Assembly: GCA_002707495.1 (NCBI GenBank)
Contig: PAMZ01000021.1
Location: forward strand, 124,001-188,000
Length of the DNA: 64,000 nucleotides
Reading direction: 5' to 3'
Source: Halobacteriovoraceae bacterium
Lineage (GTDB): Bacteria; Bdellovibrionota; Bacteriovoracia; Bacteriovoracales; Bacteriovoracaceae
Shown here: positions 1 to 8,427 of the stretch, in pieces
Layout: each line of letters opens with the position of its first letter
Position numbering within the stretch: the stretch's first letter is position 1
Made by a program: the position numbers and the translations under genes
The notes under the pieces: model-generated
Told to the model about the DNA's origin: nothing
Seen by the model: the letters and a program-made list of their open reading frames with translations, nothing else
The model's database searches: none

Positions 1-219
1 CCTTTAGCTGAGCGAGTGGCCCAAAATACAGAATGTGGAATGTTTGGTGTGAATATTGGAGTTCCCGTGCCTCGAGAGCCCTTTAGTTTCGCAGGGGTGA
101 AAGAGTCAAAATTTGGGCACGGTGAGATTACCGGGGAAGGAAGCCTGGATTTTTGGTCTGATAAACGAAAAATAACGACAAAATGGGAAATGCAAAACGA
201 CAGTAATTGGATGTCTTAA
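1..219 (+). CDS. mmsA: (Methyl)malonate-semialdehyde dehydrogenase, C-terminal end (partial)
   Basis: Only the last 72 codons are present; the reading frame is open to the window edge, so the true start lies upstream. The segment GVNIGVPVPREPFSFAGVKE followed by KFGHGEITGEG and KRKITTKW matches the C-terminal end of CoA-acylating (methyl)malonate-semialdehyde dehydrogenases, which convert malonate or methylmalonate semialdehyde to acetyl- or propionyl-CoA with NAD+ and CoA. It lies 10 bp upstream of a URC-type uracil degradation cluster. Malonate semialdehyde is a plausible end product there, so the position supports a role in pyrimidine rather than valine catabolism; that part is inference. 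Other aldehyde dehydrogenases share this end, so the exact substrate is not certain. Confidence 0.75.
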   Translation, partial: PLAERVAQNTECGMFGVNIGVPVPREPFSFAGVKESKFGHGEITGEGSLDFWSDKRKITTKWEMQNDSNWMS

Positions 220-229
220 GGAAAATAAA

Positions 230-1492
230 GTGGAAAAACAGAAGAAAGCAAGAACAGCTCACGTAGTCTTAACCTCACACTCGAATCAGGTTTTTAAAGA
301 TACTCCTCCCATAAATTGGGGTGAAAAGGATCCTAAAAAACGAGGCCCCGTTATTGCTACAATCTCAGAAAAGCAAAATAGAAATGCCATCGGAACGCAT
401 TCAGGCTCCTATACAGTATATAGAGCACTTTCAATTGCTAGCGGAGCTTTCCCAAAGTTGCACAAACCAGAACTTGCCAATACAGAGGGGACGTTTCGTT
501 TTAAACCAAATCCTTCTTGGTTTGACTCCACAAAAATCGTAACAATTGATCCATTAGGAGCTGATATTAATATCCATTTTAAGGATTATTTGGATGCTGG
601 ATACAATATAAAACCTACGATTGCAGTGACCCAGGCGCATTTACATATTCCCGAAGTGAGAGATGCAGTTAATGAGGGAAGATTAAAAATAGACGGAAAA
701 ATCGTTAAAGAAGATTTCAGTATAAAGTGTACCAAAGTTGCATTAGAGCCAGTTTGGTATCTACCAGGCATGGCCGAAAGGCTTAATGTTTCAGAGGGAG
801 AACTGAGAAAGGTTCTCTTTCAAGAAACGGGAGGAATGTTTCCTGAACTTGTCACTAGACCTGATTTAAAATTAATGCTTCCGCCTATTGGAAGCTCTAC
901 CGCTTATATTTTTGGAGATCCTGATGACATTCATAATACCGACAAAGAGCTGACTTGTAGAGTTCATGATGAATGCAACGGCTCCGATGTATTTGGTTCA
1001 GATATTTGTACTTGTAGACCCTATTTAACATGGGGAATTGAAGATGCTGCTAGAACCGCGCAAAGAGGTGGAGTTGGATTAATAGTTTATTTTCGCAAAG
1101 AGGGAAGGGCCTTAGGCGAGGTCACCAAATTTTTAGTCTACAATGCAAGAAAAAGACAAGAAGGTGGAGATTCGGCTAAAAATTATTTTTACAGAACTGA
1201 GTGTGTTGCAGGTGTACAGGACGCTAGATTTCAGGAGTTCATGCCAGATGTTCTTCACTACCTAGGAGTCAAAAAAATTCATAACCTGCATTCTATGAGT
1301 AATATGAAGTATGACGCTATTGTTGGGTCTGGAATCGAGGTTGTTAACAGACTATCAATTCCAGAAGAGTTGATTCCAGCTGATGCTATGGTTGAAATAG
1401 AAGCTAAAAAAGCTGCGGGCTATTTTACTGAAGGTGAGATTAAAGACTCAAAAGATCTTGAAAGTGTTCAAGGACGAAAATTAGATGAATAA
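230..1492 (+). CDS. GTP cyclohydrolase II-like protein, URC1 type (uracil catabolism)
   Basis: 420 residues, about twice the length of a RibA GTP cyclohydrolase II. The C-terminal half carries the RibA zinc cysteine pattern (ECNGSDVFGSDICTC, around residues 247-262) and the following FRKEGRALGE stretch (about 288). The N-terminal half of some 190 residues is not found in RibA. This architecture is that of URC1, a RibA paralogue of the uracil-degrading URC pathway, and not of riboflavin synthesis. The next two genes, DUF1688/URC4 and upp, are the usual partners and settle the assignment. Starts at GTG with AAGGA 7 bases upstream and overlaps the next gene by 8 bp, so the two are probably translationally coupled. 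The chemical step of URC1 is still loosely defined in the family. Confidence 0.85.
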   Translation: MEKQKKARTAHVVLTSHSNQVFKDTPPINWGEKDPKKRGPVIATISEKQNRNAIGTHSGSYTVYRALSIASGAFPKLHKPELANTEGTFRFKPNPSWFDSTKIVTIDPLGADINIHFKDYLDAGYNIKPTIAVTQAHLHIPEVRDAVNEGRLKIDGKIVKEDFSIKCTKVALEPVWYLPGMAERLNVSEGELRKVLFQETGGMFPELVTRPDLKLMLPPIGSSTAYIFGDPDDIHNTDKELTCRVHDECNGSDVFGSDICTCRPYLTWGIEDAARTAQRGGVGLIVYFRKEGRALGEVTKFLVYNARKRQEGGDSAKNYFYRTECVAGVQDARFQEFMPDVLHYLGVKKIHNLHSMSNMKYDAIVGSGIEVVNRLSIPEELIPADAMVEIEAKKAAGYFTEGEIKDSKDLESVQGRKLDE

Positions 1493-2690
1493 TTTTAGCC
1501 TAGATGAAGTCGACTATATTTTGACTCCAAAAGCGGTGAGAAGCTCGACCCAAAAAGTATATGAGTTAGTAAAAGATGGCTCTGGGCATTTTAGTCTTCA
1601 TGAAGATTTACTTGATTCCTGTGCAGATTATGTTCTTACCGTCATAAAAGAGAACTATCCAGATCTTAAGATACCCTTTCATAGCCGTTGGGGACACTTT
1701 AGGGTTGGAGGTATCCAAAGAGATGAACTTTTAGAAGAATCATTGATTGGATCTGATGAATTAGAAATTGCACGAACAAAACTCGATTTGGTTATTACTT
1801 CAGTCCTTTTAGATGCAGGGGCAGGGAGTAAGTGGAAATATGATGAGTCTGGTAAAACATTTTCTCGTTCCGAAGGGCTAGCGGTAGCAAGTTTTCATCT
1901 CTTTATGGATGGTGCCTTTTCAGAAGAAGGGATCACGGTCGCGGATGCAGTTGGTCTTAAAAATTTCACAGAGGATCAATTAAAACAAGGTTTCCAAGTT
2001 TCAGATAAGAATCCTTTACTCGGTTTATCGGGAAGAGTTGAATTGATGAAAAAACTCGGAGAAACTGTTTCAAGCCAACCAAAAGCTTTTCCAGGTGGAA
2101 GACCAGGAGCCATTGTAGATAGCTTGATCGAAAAACATGGTAAACAATTTGAGGTTTCAGATATTCTTGACTTTGTCTTGAGATATTTTGGGCCAATCTG
2201 GCCTTCTCGTATTTCGGCTCATGGAATAAACTTGGGCGATACTTGGCATTACCCACCTTTGGGTCCTCTTGGAGGGGAAAGTGTAGTTAGTTTTCATAAG
2301 CTTTCCCAATGGCTGACTTATTCGTTAGTGGATCCCATGCTGGAGGCAGGACTTAAAATTGAGGGAGCAGAGAAGTTGACGGGTTTAGCTGAATATAGAA
2401 ATGGTGGGCTTTTTCTAGATTTTGGTGTGATTAAACTCAAAGATGAAAAACTATTAGAGAAAGCTCATAGGCCAGATTCTGAGTTGATTATTGAATGGCG
2501 AGCATTGACGGTCCAATTATTAGATAGAATAGGAAATTTAGTACAGAGTAAATTAGGATTTTCTGAAAAAGAATTTCCCTTAGCCAAAGTTCTAGAAGGT
2601 GGAACCTGGTGGGCAGGAAGAAAAATTGCCTCTGAAAAAAGAGATGGAACAACACCAATTAAGATTGATTCAGATGGGACAGTTTTTTAG
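1485..2690 (+). CDS. DUF1688 protein, URC4-like (uracil catabolism)
   Basis: 401 residues with the features of the DUF1688 family: an N-terminal LTPKAVRSS segment, the PFHSRWGHFRVGG block around residue 64, an LGLSGRVELMKKLG block near 178 and PPLGPLGG near 255. URC4 of yeasts belongs to this family and is required for uracil degradation by the URC route; its reaction is not firmly known. The start overlaps the end of URC1 by 8 bp, and uracil phosphoribosyltransferase follows after 20 bp, giving the same three-gene set seen in other bacteria with this pathway. No signal peptide or membrane segment is visible, so it should be cytoplasmic. Assignment to the family is secure; the biochemical step is inference. 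Confidence 0.85.
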   Translation: MNNFSLDEVDYILTPKAVRSSTQKVYELVKDGSGHFSLHEDLLDSCADYVLTVIKENYPDLKIPFHSRWGHFRVGGIQRDELLEESLIGSDELEIARTKLDLVITSVLLDAGAGSKWKYDESGKTFSRSEGLAVASFHLFMDGAFSEEGITVADAVGLKNFTEDQLKQGFQVSDKNPLLGLSGRVELMKKLGETVSSQPKAFPGGRPGAIVDSLIEKHGKQFEVSDILDFVLRYFGPIWPSRISAHGINLGDTWHYPPLGPLGGESVVSFHKLSQWLTYSLVDPMLEAGLKIEGAEKLTGLAEYRNGGLFLDFGVIKLKDEKLLEKAHRPDSELIIEWRALTVQLLDRIGNLVQSKLGFSEKEFPLAKVLEGGTWWAGRKIASEKRDGTTPIKIDSDGTVF

Positions 2691-2710
2691 TAAATTTAAA
2701 AGGAGACGTT

Positions 2711-3337
2711 GTGAAGAACGTATTTAATATTACACATCCATTAATTTCGCATAAATTAGCCTTTTTGAGGGACAAACAAACTGACAGTGCAGAGTTTAGA
2801 AGAATTGTGGTGGAGCTTTCTAAGTTCTTAGCATTTGAGGCGACGAGAGATCTAAAACTTAAAGAATTTGAAATAGAAACTCCCATTTCAAAAACTAAAG
2901 CTCATAAGATTGACGACGCGCCGGTTGTCGTTTCAATTTTAAGAGCAGGTAGTGGCATGTTGGATTCAGTTTTAACGACTCTTCCCTTTTGTTCGGCAGG
3001 ACATATAGGTATCTATCGAGATAAATTTATAAACAATACGGTAGAGTATTACTTTAAGCTTCCTGAAAATGTAGAAGGAAAAGAAATTTTGCTACTTGAT
3101 CCTATGCTTGCCACCGGAGATACCGCTGTGGCTTCCATTGATAGACTTAAACAATATGATGTGGGACGGATTAAACTTTTAACTATTCTTTGTTTGGATA
3201 CGGGTCACCAAATGGTTCACGAGTTTCATCCTGAGGTTGATATTTACACGCTAAGCTCTGATGAAAAATTAAATGAGAAAGGTTATCTCATTCCTGGGCT
3301 TGGGGATGCAGGTGATAGACTTTTTGGCACACGTTAA
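2711..3337 (+). CDS. upp: Uracil phosphoribosyltransferase
   Basis: 208 residues, the usual length. Makes UMP from uracil and PRPP. The PRPP-binding loop LLDPMLATGDTA lies at about residues 126-137, preceded by the SILRAGSGM segment and followed by the C-terminal uracil-binding PGLGDAGDRLFGT motif. It uses a GTG start with AGGAGA about 5 bases upstream. Elsewhere upp is a salvage enzyme. As the third gene of a URC1-URC4-upp set it probably also acts as the entry step of uracil catabolism (the role of URC6 in yeast), because the URC route first forms a uracil nucleotide. The 3' end overlaps the convergent MipA-like gene by 4 bp. Confidence 0.93.
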   Translation: MKNVFNITHPLISHKLAFLRDKQTDSAEFRRIVVELSKFLAFEATRDLKLKEFEIETPISKTKAHKIDDAPVVVSILRAGSGMLDSVLTTLPFCSAGHIGIYRDKFINNTVEYYFKLPENVEGKEILLLDPMLATGDTAVASIDRLKQYDVGRIKLLTILCLDTGHQMVHEFHPEVDIYTLSSDEKLNEKGYLIPGLGDAGDRLFGTR

Positions 3338-4140
3338 TATTCGCCACTTTTATCGATTTTACCTTGCTCCTTAGATTGGTAGAAAAAATAATTAAATGCC
3401 ATAAATACACCTGTATTCTCATTGACTCTCAATAGAGGTGAGTCTTGGTTTATCGATCCATGAAATTGGCGATAACTTATTCCAAATATACCTATAAAGT
3501 TTTTTGACCGATAAAATAAACTAGTTGAATAGTCTTGAGAAATAAATCCCGCCTCTGCCTGATAAGCTTCTCTTTGAGAAGTTGCTGAACGCTCAGGGAC
3601 TCCGTAAATATAATCATTTATCGTTAAATTTCCGTAATTCAATTTATAGCTTAAACCAAATCGCCAATGCTCATCAAGATTTTCTCTAAAGTCTAGCTGA
3701 GGGACAAATCGCTGTCCGCGTTCTCGGGTAAATTCTCCATCAGTTGAAGTGATAAATCTTAAAGGAAACTCTAGGGAGAGTATGCGCTTATTACTTCGGT
3801 AGAAAAAATAGGTTATTCGAGGACCAATCTCAAATAACCAATCTAGATCATCCATTCCGTTTCTAGCTCGGTTGTCTTCAGCATCAATAGGAAATGAGGC
3901 GCCAAAGCTAAAATCAAAATCCCAATATTTTGAAGAAAAAAACAAGGCTCGACTTCCTCTTCGATCATTTTTAAAAATTTCTCCGCGGTAAATAAAAGAG
4001 GGGATAATGAGTGTTCTTTGTCGTCCTTGATCTGAGCCGGGATAGTCAGGCACATAACCGCCCCCAATCGCAGTTCCGACTTCATAAAGAGGTTCGGCAA
4101 ATGTCGATACGGAAAAAAGCAGTAGGATAACAATTTTCAT
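3334..4140 (-). CDS. MipA/OmpV-family outer membrane protein
   Basis: 268 residues. An N-terminal signal peptide (MKIVILLLFSVSTFA) is followed by the family signature GGGYVPDYPGSDQGRQR near residue 27 and by alternating aromatic/polar strands typical of an outer-membrane beta-barrel. MipA/OmpV proteins are scaffolds or porins of the outer membrane; the substrate cannot be told from the sequence. The gene stands alone on the minus strand, its 3' end overlapping upp by 4 bp, and it diverges from endonuclease I across about 180 bp that hold no further gene. Confidence 0.8.
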   Translation of the reverse strand: MKIVILLLFSVSTFAEPLYEVGTAIGGGYVPDYPGSDQGRQRTLIIPSFIYRGEIFKNDRRGSRALFFSSKYWDFDFSFGASFPIDAEDNRARNGMDDLDWLFEIGPRITYFFYRSNKRILSLEFPLRFITSTDGEFTRERGQRFVPQLDFRENLDEHWRFGLSYKLNYGNLTINDYIYGVPERSATSQREAYQAEAGFISQDYSTSLFYRSKNFIGIFGISYRQFHGSINQDSPLLRVNENTGVFMAFNYFFYQSKEQGKIDKSGEY

Positions 4141-4321
4141 CGTTTTAGTTTACACTATGACTATATCAAAAACTACGGCAATGCAGCGCGACGCGATTTT
4201 TAAAGACTCTTTTGGGTGTGTGATGCGTTATATAAGCTTAACTTAATTTTAATATTATTTTTCTTTATATTTTATTTCGTAGTATGTAGAGTTATAAAAA
4301 AAGATTCACGGAGATAGATTT

Positions 4322-5038
4322 ATGTTTAAGTTGCTACTTGCTTTTATCATTCCCTTTAGCAGTGCTTGGAGTCAGGAAAGATTTCAAGACAGCTACCGCC
4401 AAGAGCTCTATGAGATGGCGAGCCAAAATCACCGACCAGTTTCTGGTTATTCCCGAGCTCGAGAAATCGTCATGCAGAAATTGCATTTAGAACAAGATAA
4501 TAGAGGATATTATATCGAAGATGTTTATTGCCAAAAAGATTTTCGAAGTAACGTAGGCCCAAACAGAATGCCGAATCATCAGAATATTAATATTGAGCAT
4601 ACATGGCCTCAAAGTAGATTTAGTTCAGCTTTTAGAAAGTCTATTCAAAAAAATGATTTGCATCATTTGTATCCCACAGACTCAAGGTCAAATAGTACGA
4701 GAGGGAATCATCATTTTTCTCAATTCAAAGGAAATGCGAGACCTGTAAACGGGGACTGTGAGTTGTCTCAACTCGGAACGATTTCTCAAACTGGTTCAAG
4801 TGGGTTTGAGCCTCCATTTGAGCACAAAGGTAATGTGGCAAGAGCGCTTTTTTATTTCTCGATTCGCTATAAGATTAGAATCCCTCAACATGAAGAATTT
4901 TTCTTAAGACAATGGCATCTTATTGATCCTGTTGACGAAGTAGAAAGAGAGCGTAACGAGCTGATTGAAAGACATCAAGGGAATAGAAATCCTTTTATCG
5001 ATGATCCACAATTGACGGACTTGATTACCGACTTCTAG
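4322..5038 (+). CDS. Secreted endonuclease I family nuclease
   Basis: 238 residues with a signal peptide (MFKLLLAFIIPFSSAWS, cut before QE). The endonuclease I catalytic region is intact: NIEHTWPQS around residue 90 and DLHHLYPTDSRSNS with RGNHHF around 112-132, which supply the conserved His and Asn of the beta-beta-alpha-metal fold. Members of this family (EndA, Vvn) cut DNA, some also RNA, in the periplasm or outside the cell. A secreted nuclease would suit an organism that digests the nucleic acids of other cells. A good SD-like GGAG lies about 8 bases before the ATG. The next gene starts 4 bp after the stop. Confidence 0.9.
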   Translation: MFKLLLAFIIPFSSAWSQERFQDSYRQELYEMASQNHRPVSGYSRAREIVMQKLHLEQDNRGYYIEDVYCQKDFRSNVGPNRMPNHQNINIEHTWPQSRFSSAFRKSIQKNDLHHLYPTDSRSNSTRGNHHFSQFKGNARPVNGDCELSQLGTISQTGSSGFEPPFEHKGNVARALFYFSIRYKIRIPQHEEFFLRQWHLIDPVDEVERERNELIERHQGNRNPFIDDPQLTDLITDF

Positions 5039-5042
5039 GTCG

Positions 5043-6461
5043 ATGCAACAGACCCTACAAACGCTATTACTCGTACTGGCTGCAGTTCAGGTTGGTGATA
5101 TAGTAATAGCTTCTATACTCTACTTTATCTATGGGCGAAGAGTAGAGTACCTCTTAGTGATTTTAATGTGGCTTGGTATGCTACTAATGTTCATTATGGA
5201 TGGAATCCTAGGTAGCGATTCTTCTATCTATCATATTTATTTTTCGTATATTTTTTCTGGTATGACAGGGATTACATTTGGAGAAATTTTAAAGCGTCTC
5301 TATGGAATCAAGTATTCCTGGCTATTATATTTTCTTGTAGCATTGATCTGCTATGCGCTTTCGTTGGGGTTAGCTTTAATTGGGAACGGAGCTTTTGTAT
5401 TTTTAGCGGCTTTAGTTAGTGCTGGAATTACATTGCCTGTTTTTGTCTCGGTTTATCGAGTTATTAAAACTCAAAAGAACCTACAATTCTTGGATAAATT
5501 CTTTCTCTCTGTCATCTTCCTATGGGGAGTTCACTTTCTAGATTATCCTTATTTAAGACCAGATACTAATATTTCTCTATCGATTTTTGGCTTTGCCCTT
5601 GCGCTTTTTTTAACTTATCTAAGCTCGGTTCTCATCCCAGTTATTTTAAATCGTCATATTTATAACCAATTTACTTTAGATCTAGAAAAACAATTAAAAG
5701 ACCAAAAATTAAAGCTAAAATTTGCCCAAGAGCAAATTATTGCTAGAGAAAACTTAGCAAATCTCGGAGCCCTTTCTGCAGGGATTGCTCACGAAATTAA
5801 AAATCCAATTAATATTATTTTGAATTCTTCGCAAGTTTTGTCGAACTTTATTGAAAAGAAAGAACTACAAGATGGACAAATTAAAGACGTGGTAGAAATG
5901 ATTCAAAGAAACGCGGATCGAGCTGACAATACGATAAAAGGGATTCTTTCTCAGTCTTCAGCGGGCTCAGGAAAATTACAGGAACTTAATTTATCAGATG
6001 TTCTAAAGTCTTCTTATGATCTTGTGTGTAGTACTTATAAAGAAGTATCTATTAAGGCCATATTTAATTTCTCACACACCCCTAAATTTTTTGGTTTTGA
6101 GGGGGAACTCTTGAGATGCTTTATTAATATATATGAAAACTCTTTTCAGGCCCTTATGGAAAAAAAAGATAAAGTGGGTGAGTTTTCTATGATGATTGAG
6201 ACTTCGACATACTATCGAGATGATTTTTTAGAAGTGGTCATTAAAGATAATGGTGTTGGAATTAATGAATCCCTAAAAGATGAAGTTTTTAAACCATTTT
6301 TTACAACAAAACCTAGTGGAGAGGGTACTGGGCTTGGGCTTTCTATGGTAATAGATATCGTAAAATATCATAATGGAAATATTGTTGTTGATTCCCAAGA
6401 CGGAGAATTTACCTCTATACATATTAAACTTTATGGGAAGCTAGAAGAGGATGAAAGATGA
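5043..6461 (+). CDS. Membrane-bound sensor histidine kinase with seven-helix input domain
   Basis: 472 residues. The first 205 or so hold about seven hydrophobic helices and no recognisable periplasmic loop domain. A coiled linker (about 210-240) leads to the HisKA region with the phospho-accepting His in SAGIAHEIKNP (about residue 250), the N box (ENSFQAL, about 363), G1 (DNGVGI, about 402), F box (FKPFFTTKPSGEG) and G2 (GTGLGLS, about 425). All catalytic boxes are intact. No response regulator is adjacent, so the partner is unknown. Spacing of 4 bp to the nuclease gene and a 4-bp ATGA overlap with the next gene suggest cotranscription. The input domain resembles seven-transmembrane sensing modules in general; the ligand is unknown. 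Confidence 0.88.
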   Translation: MQQTLQTLLLVLAAVQVGDIVIASILYFIYGRRVEYLLVILMWLGMLLMFIMDGILGSDSSIYHIYFSYIFSGMTGITFGEILKRLYGIKYSWLLYFLVALICYALSLGLALIGNGAFVFLAALVSAGITLPVFVSVYRVIKTQKNLQFLDKFFLSVIFLWGVHFLDYPYLRPDTNISLSIFGFALALFLTYLSSVLIPVILNRHIYNQFTLDLEKQLKDQKLKLKFAQEQIIARENLANLGALSAGIAHEIKNPINIILNSSQVLSNFIEKKELQDGQIKDVVEMIQRNADRADNTIKGILSQSSAGSGKLQELNLSDVLKSSYDLVCSTYKEVSIKAIFNFSHTPKFFGFEGELLRCFINIYENSFQALMEKKDKVGEFSMMIETSTYYRDDFLEVVIKDNGVGINESLKDEVFKPFFTTKPSGEGTGLGLSMVIDIVKYHNGNIVVDSQDGEFTSIHIKLYGKLEEDER

Positions 6462-6811
6462 AATTGGCCCTTATATTTTTAATAATGAGCTCGAACGCCC
6501 TCGCTCATGAAAAGTTTATCTGTTCTCTATTGAGGGCGAAGAAAACTGTCGACTTTGTTAATTCCCGAGTCAGTTTCGATAAGGCAAAGCACTGTAGCGT
6601 TTCATGTATTTTGAATTTGGATTGCTCAAAAACAGAAGTCTATCTCTTTGGACTTGGTAAAGAGTTAGCTGATCTCTTAGGTAACGGAGAGCCTGATGTT
6701 GATGATATTAAGGCCAATAGAATCGGTATTATTGCCAGTGAGGTTCAAATCGCCAATGACTCTAAAGAATGTGTGGATTATTGCTTAAATTTTGATTGGA
6801 GAACTCTCTAA
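6458..6811 (+). CDS. Small exported cysteine-containing protein of unknown function
   Basis: 117 residues. The signal peptide MKLALIFLIMSSNALA is followed by a mature domain of about 100 residues with six cysteines, in the pattern C, then CSVSCILNLDC, then CVDYC near the end. A central segment reads LGKELADLLGNGEPDVDD. I do not recognise the family. The even number of cysteines in an exported protein suggests disulfides. The ATGA start overlaps the end of the histidine kinase gene, so the two are probably translated together; a periplasmic ligand or modulator of the kinase is possible but only a guess from position. Confidence 0.7.
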   Translation: MKLALIFLIMSSNALAHEKFICSLLRAKKTVDFVNSRVSFDKAKHCSVSCILNLDCSKTEVYLFGLGKELADLLGNGEPDVDDIKANRIGIIASEVQIANDSKECVDYCLNFDWRTL

Positions 6812-6917
6812 GTATTTAAATTTACATCGAGCATTTGAAATTTTTCTCTTTTGTATAATATTTGAAAAGTAAGATTTCATGACTCAATTGCACCTATAAA
6901 GTATTATGGGAGGCAAG

Positions 6918-7946
6918 ATGAAGTTTTTATTTGCTATTGTTTTTTGTTTTTTTGGCTTAAATGTTAAGGCTGACGTAGCAACTTTTGCAGGAGGCTGTTT
7001 TTGGTGCATGGAGCCTCCTTTTGAAAAATTAGTGGGCGTAAGTAAGGTCATCTCTGGATATTCGGGTGGGTCTGAAAAGAATCCTAAGTATGAAGAGGTC
7101 GCAAGGGGGAAAACTGGGCATAGGGAATCAGTCCAAGTCCATTATAATCCAGATTTAGTTTCTTACAGGCGACTAGTGGAAATATTTTGGATGAATATCG
7201 ACCCAACAGATGGGAATGGGCAATTTGTCGATAAAGGGTTTCAATATAGCTCTGCTATTTTTACTCATAATAAAACACAGCGAAAAATAGCTTTAAAGTC
7301 GTTAGACCTTTTAAAATTGTCTGGAAAATTTAAAAAGATAGAAACCAAAATTATCGATTTTAAAAGTTTTTATCCTGCTGAAGATTACCATCAAGATTAT
7401 TATAAAAAAAACCTCGTAACCAAAACAAAGTATAAGTATTACCGTGCTGCTTCAGGACGAGATGATTTTATAGAAAAACATTGGAAGAAAGACGAAACAT
7501 TGAATTGGCAAAGTGATTATCAAAAGCCAAATAACTTCAAAAATAAATTAAGTGAAATACAGCTTGAAGTGACTCAGAATGAAGGAACTGAACCTCCTTT
7601 TAAAAATGAATATTGGGATAATAAACAAGCAGGAATCTATGTGGATGTGGTTAGCGGTGAACCATTATTTAGCTCTAAAGATAAATATAAATCAGGCACT
7701 GGGTGGCCCTCTTTTACTAAGCCTCTTGTCTCAAACAATATAATTGAACTGAATGATACTAAACTTTTTAGTGAGAGAATTGAAGTCCGCTCTAGATTTG
7801 GTGATAGTCACTTGGGGCATGTATTTAAAGATGGACCTGAACCCACAGGTTTAAGATATTGTATCAATTCAGCCTCTCTAAGATTTATTCCGGTAGAAAA
7901 GCTAGAAAAAGAGGGTTATGAAAATTTTAAAGATCTTTTTAATTAG
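6918..7946 (+). CDS. msrAB: Periplasmic methionine sulfoxide reductase, MsrA-MsrB fusion
   Basis: 342 residues from the ATG at 6918, chosen over an in-frame ATG at 6906 because GGGAGGC sits between the two as the ribosome binding site. A signal peptide ([18 protein letters not shown]) sends the enzyme to the periplasm. The MsrA domain (about 20-170) has the catalytic GCFWC motif at Cys27; the MsrB domain (about 205-340) has [15 protein letters not shown] and the catalytic Cys in RYCINSASL (about 314). The zinc CxxC pairs of many MsrB proteins are absent ([10 protein letters not shown] where a cysteine pair is usual), so this MsrB is a zinc-free form. The two domains reduce S- and R-methionine sulfoxide. 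The gene overlaps the lipocalin by 29 bp. A TATAAT lies at 6854-6859. Confidence 0.93.
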   Translation: MKFLFAIVFCFFGLNVKADVATFAGGCFWCMEPPFEKLVGVSKVISGYSGGSEKNPKYEEVARGKTGHRESVQVHYNPDLVSYRRLVEIFWMNIDPTDGNGQFVDKGFQYSSAIFTHNKTQRKIALKSLDLLKLSGKFKKIETKIIDFKSFYPAEDYHQDYYKKNLVTKTKYKYYRAASGRDDFIEKHWKKDETLNWQSDYQKPNNFKNKLSEIQLEVTQNEGTEPPFKNEYWDNKQAGIYVDVVSGEPLFSSKDKYKSGTGWPSFTKPLVSNNIIELNDTKLFSERIEVRSRFGDSHLGHVFKDGPEPTGLRYCINSASLRFIPVEKLEKEGYENFKDLFN

Positions 7947-8427
7947 TTCTATAGTAGGTTGTTCTTCGATGAAATTTGATAGTTCCGTAAATTATGTAGA
8001 CTTAGAAAAATACAAAGGTGATTGGTATGTGGTAGCCGCTAGACCAACGATTTTTGAATCAGAAGTTCATAATGGTATCGAAAACTACTCCATAAAAGAA
8101 GATCAAATAGTGATCACTTTCACCTATCGTAAAGGAGATTTTCAAGGACCTAAAAAAGAAGTAAAGCAAAAAGGCTCAGTATATAACCATGATACTAATG
8201 CTCACTGGAAAGTTTCTCCGTTTTGGCCTTTAAGTTTTGATTTTTTGGTGTTAGCTCTTGCGGACGACTATTCATGGACTGCAGTGGGGGTACCCAGTGG
8301 GAAATACTTATGGGTGATGAGTAGAGAGTATGATATCTCTCGGGAAAAAGTAGACTTAATGCTCGATAAAATTAAAGCATCAGGCTATCCAATACATGAT
8401 ATTCAATACATTCCACATAAGTATTAA
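7918..8427 (+). CDS. Lipocalin-family outer membrane lipoprotein (Blc-like)
   Basis: 169 residues. A short signal ends in the lipobox IVGC (Cys15), so the protein should be lipid-anchored. The lipocalin signature GxW appears as [16 protein letters not shown] around residues 29-45, with a later [16 protein letters not shown] stretch matching the Blc family (WILSR-like motif). Bacterial lipocalins bind lysophospholipids or other small hydrophobic molecules at the outer membrane, often under envelope stress. Its start lies inside the end of msrAB (29-bp overlap), which links it to envelope oxidative damage repair. The 3' end overlaps the convergent alkC by 4 bp. Confidence 0.87.
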   Translation: MKILKIFLISSIVGCSSMKFDSSVNYVDLEKYKGDWYVVAARPTIFESEVHNGIENYSIKEDQIVITFTYRKGDFQGPKKEVKQKGSVYNHDTNAHWKVSPFWPLSFDFLVLALADDYSWTAVGVPSGKYLWVMSREYDISREKVDLMLDKIKASGYPIHDIQYIPHKY

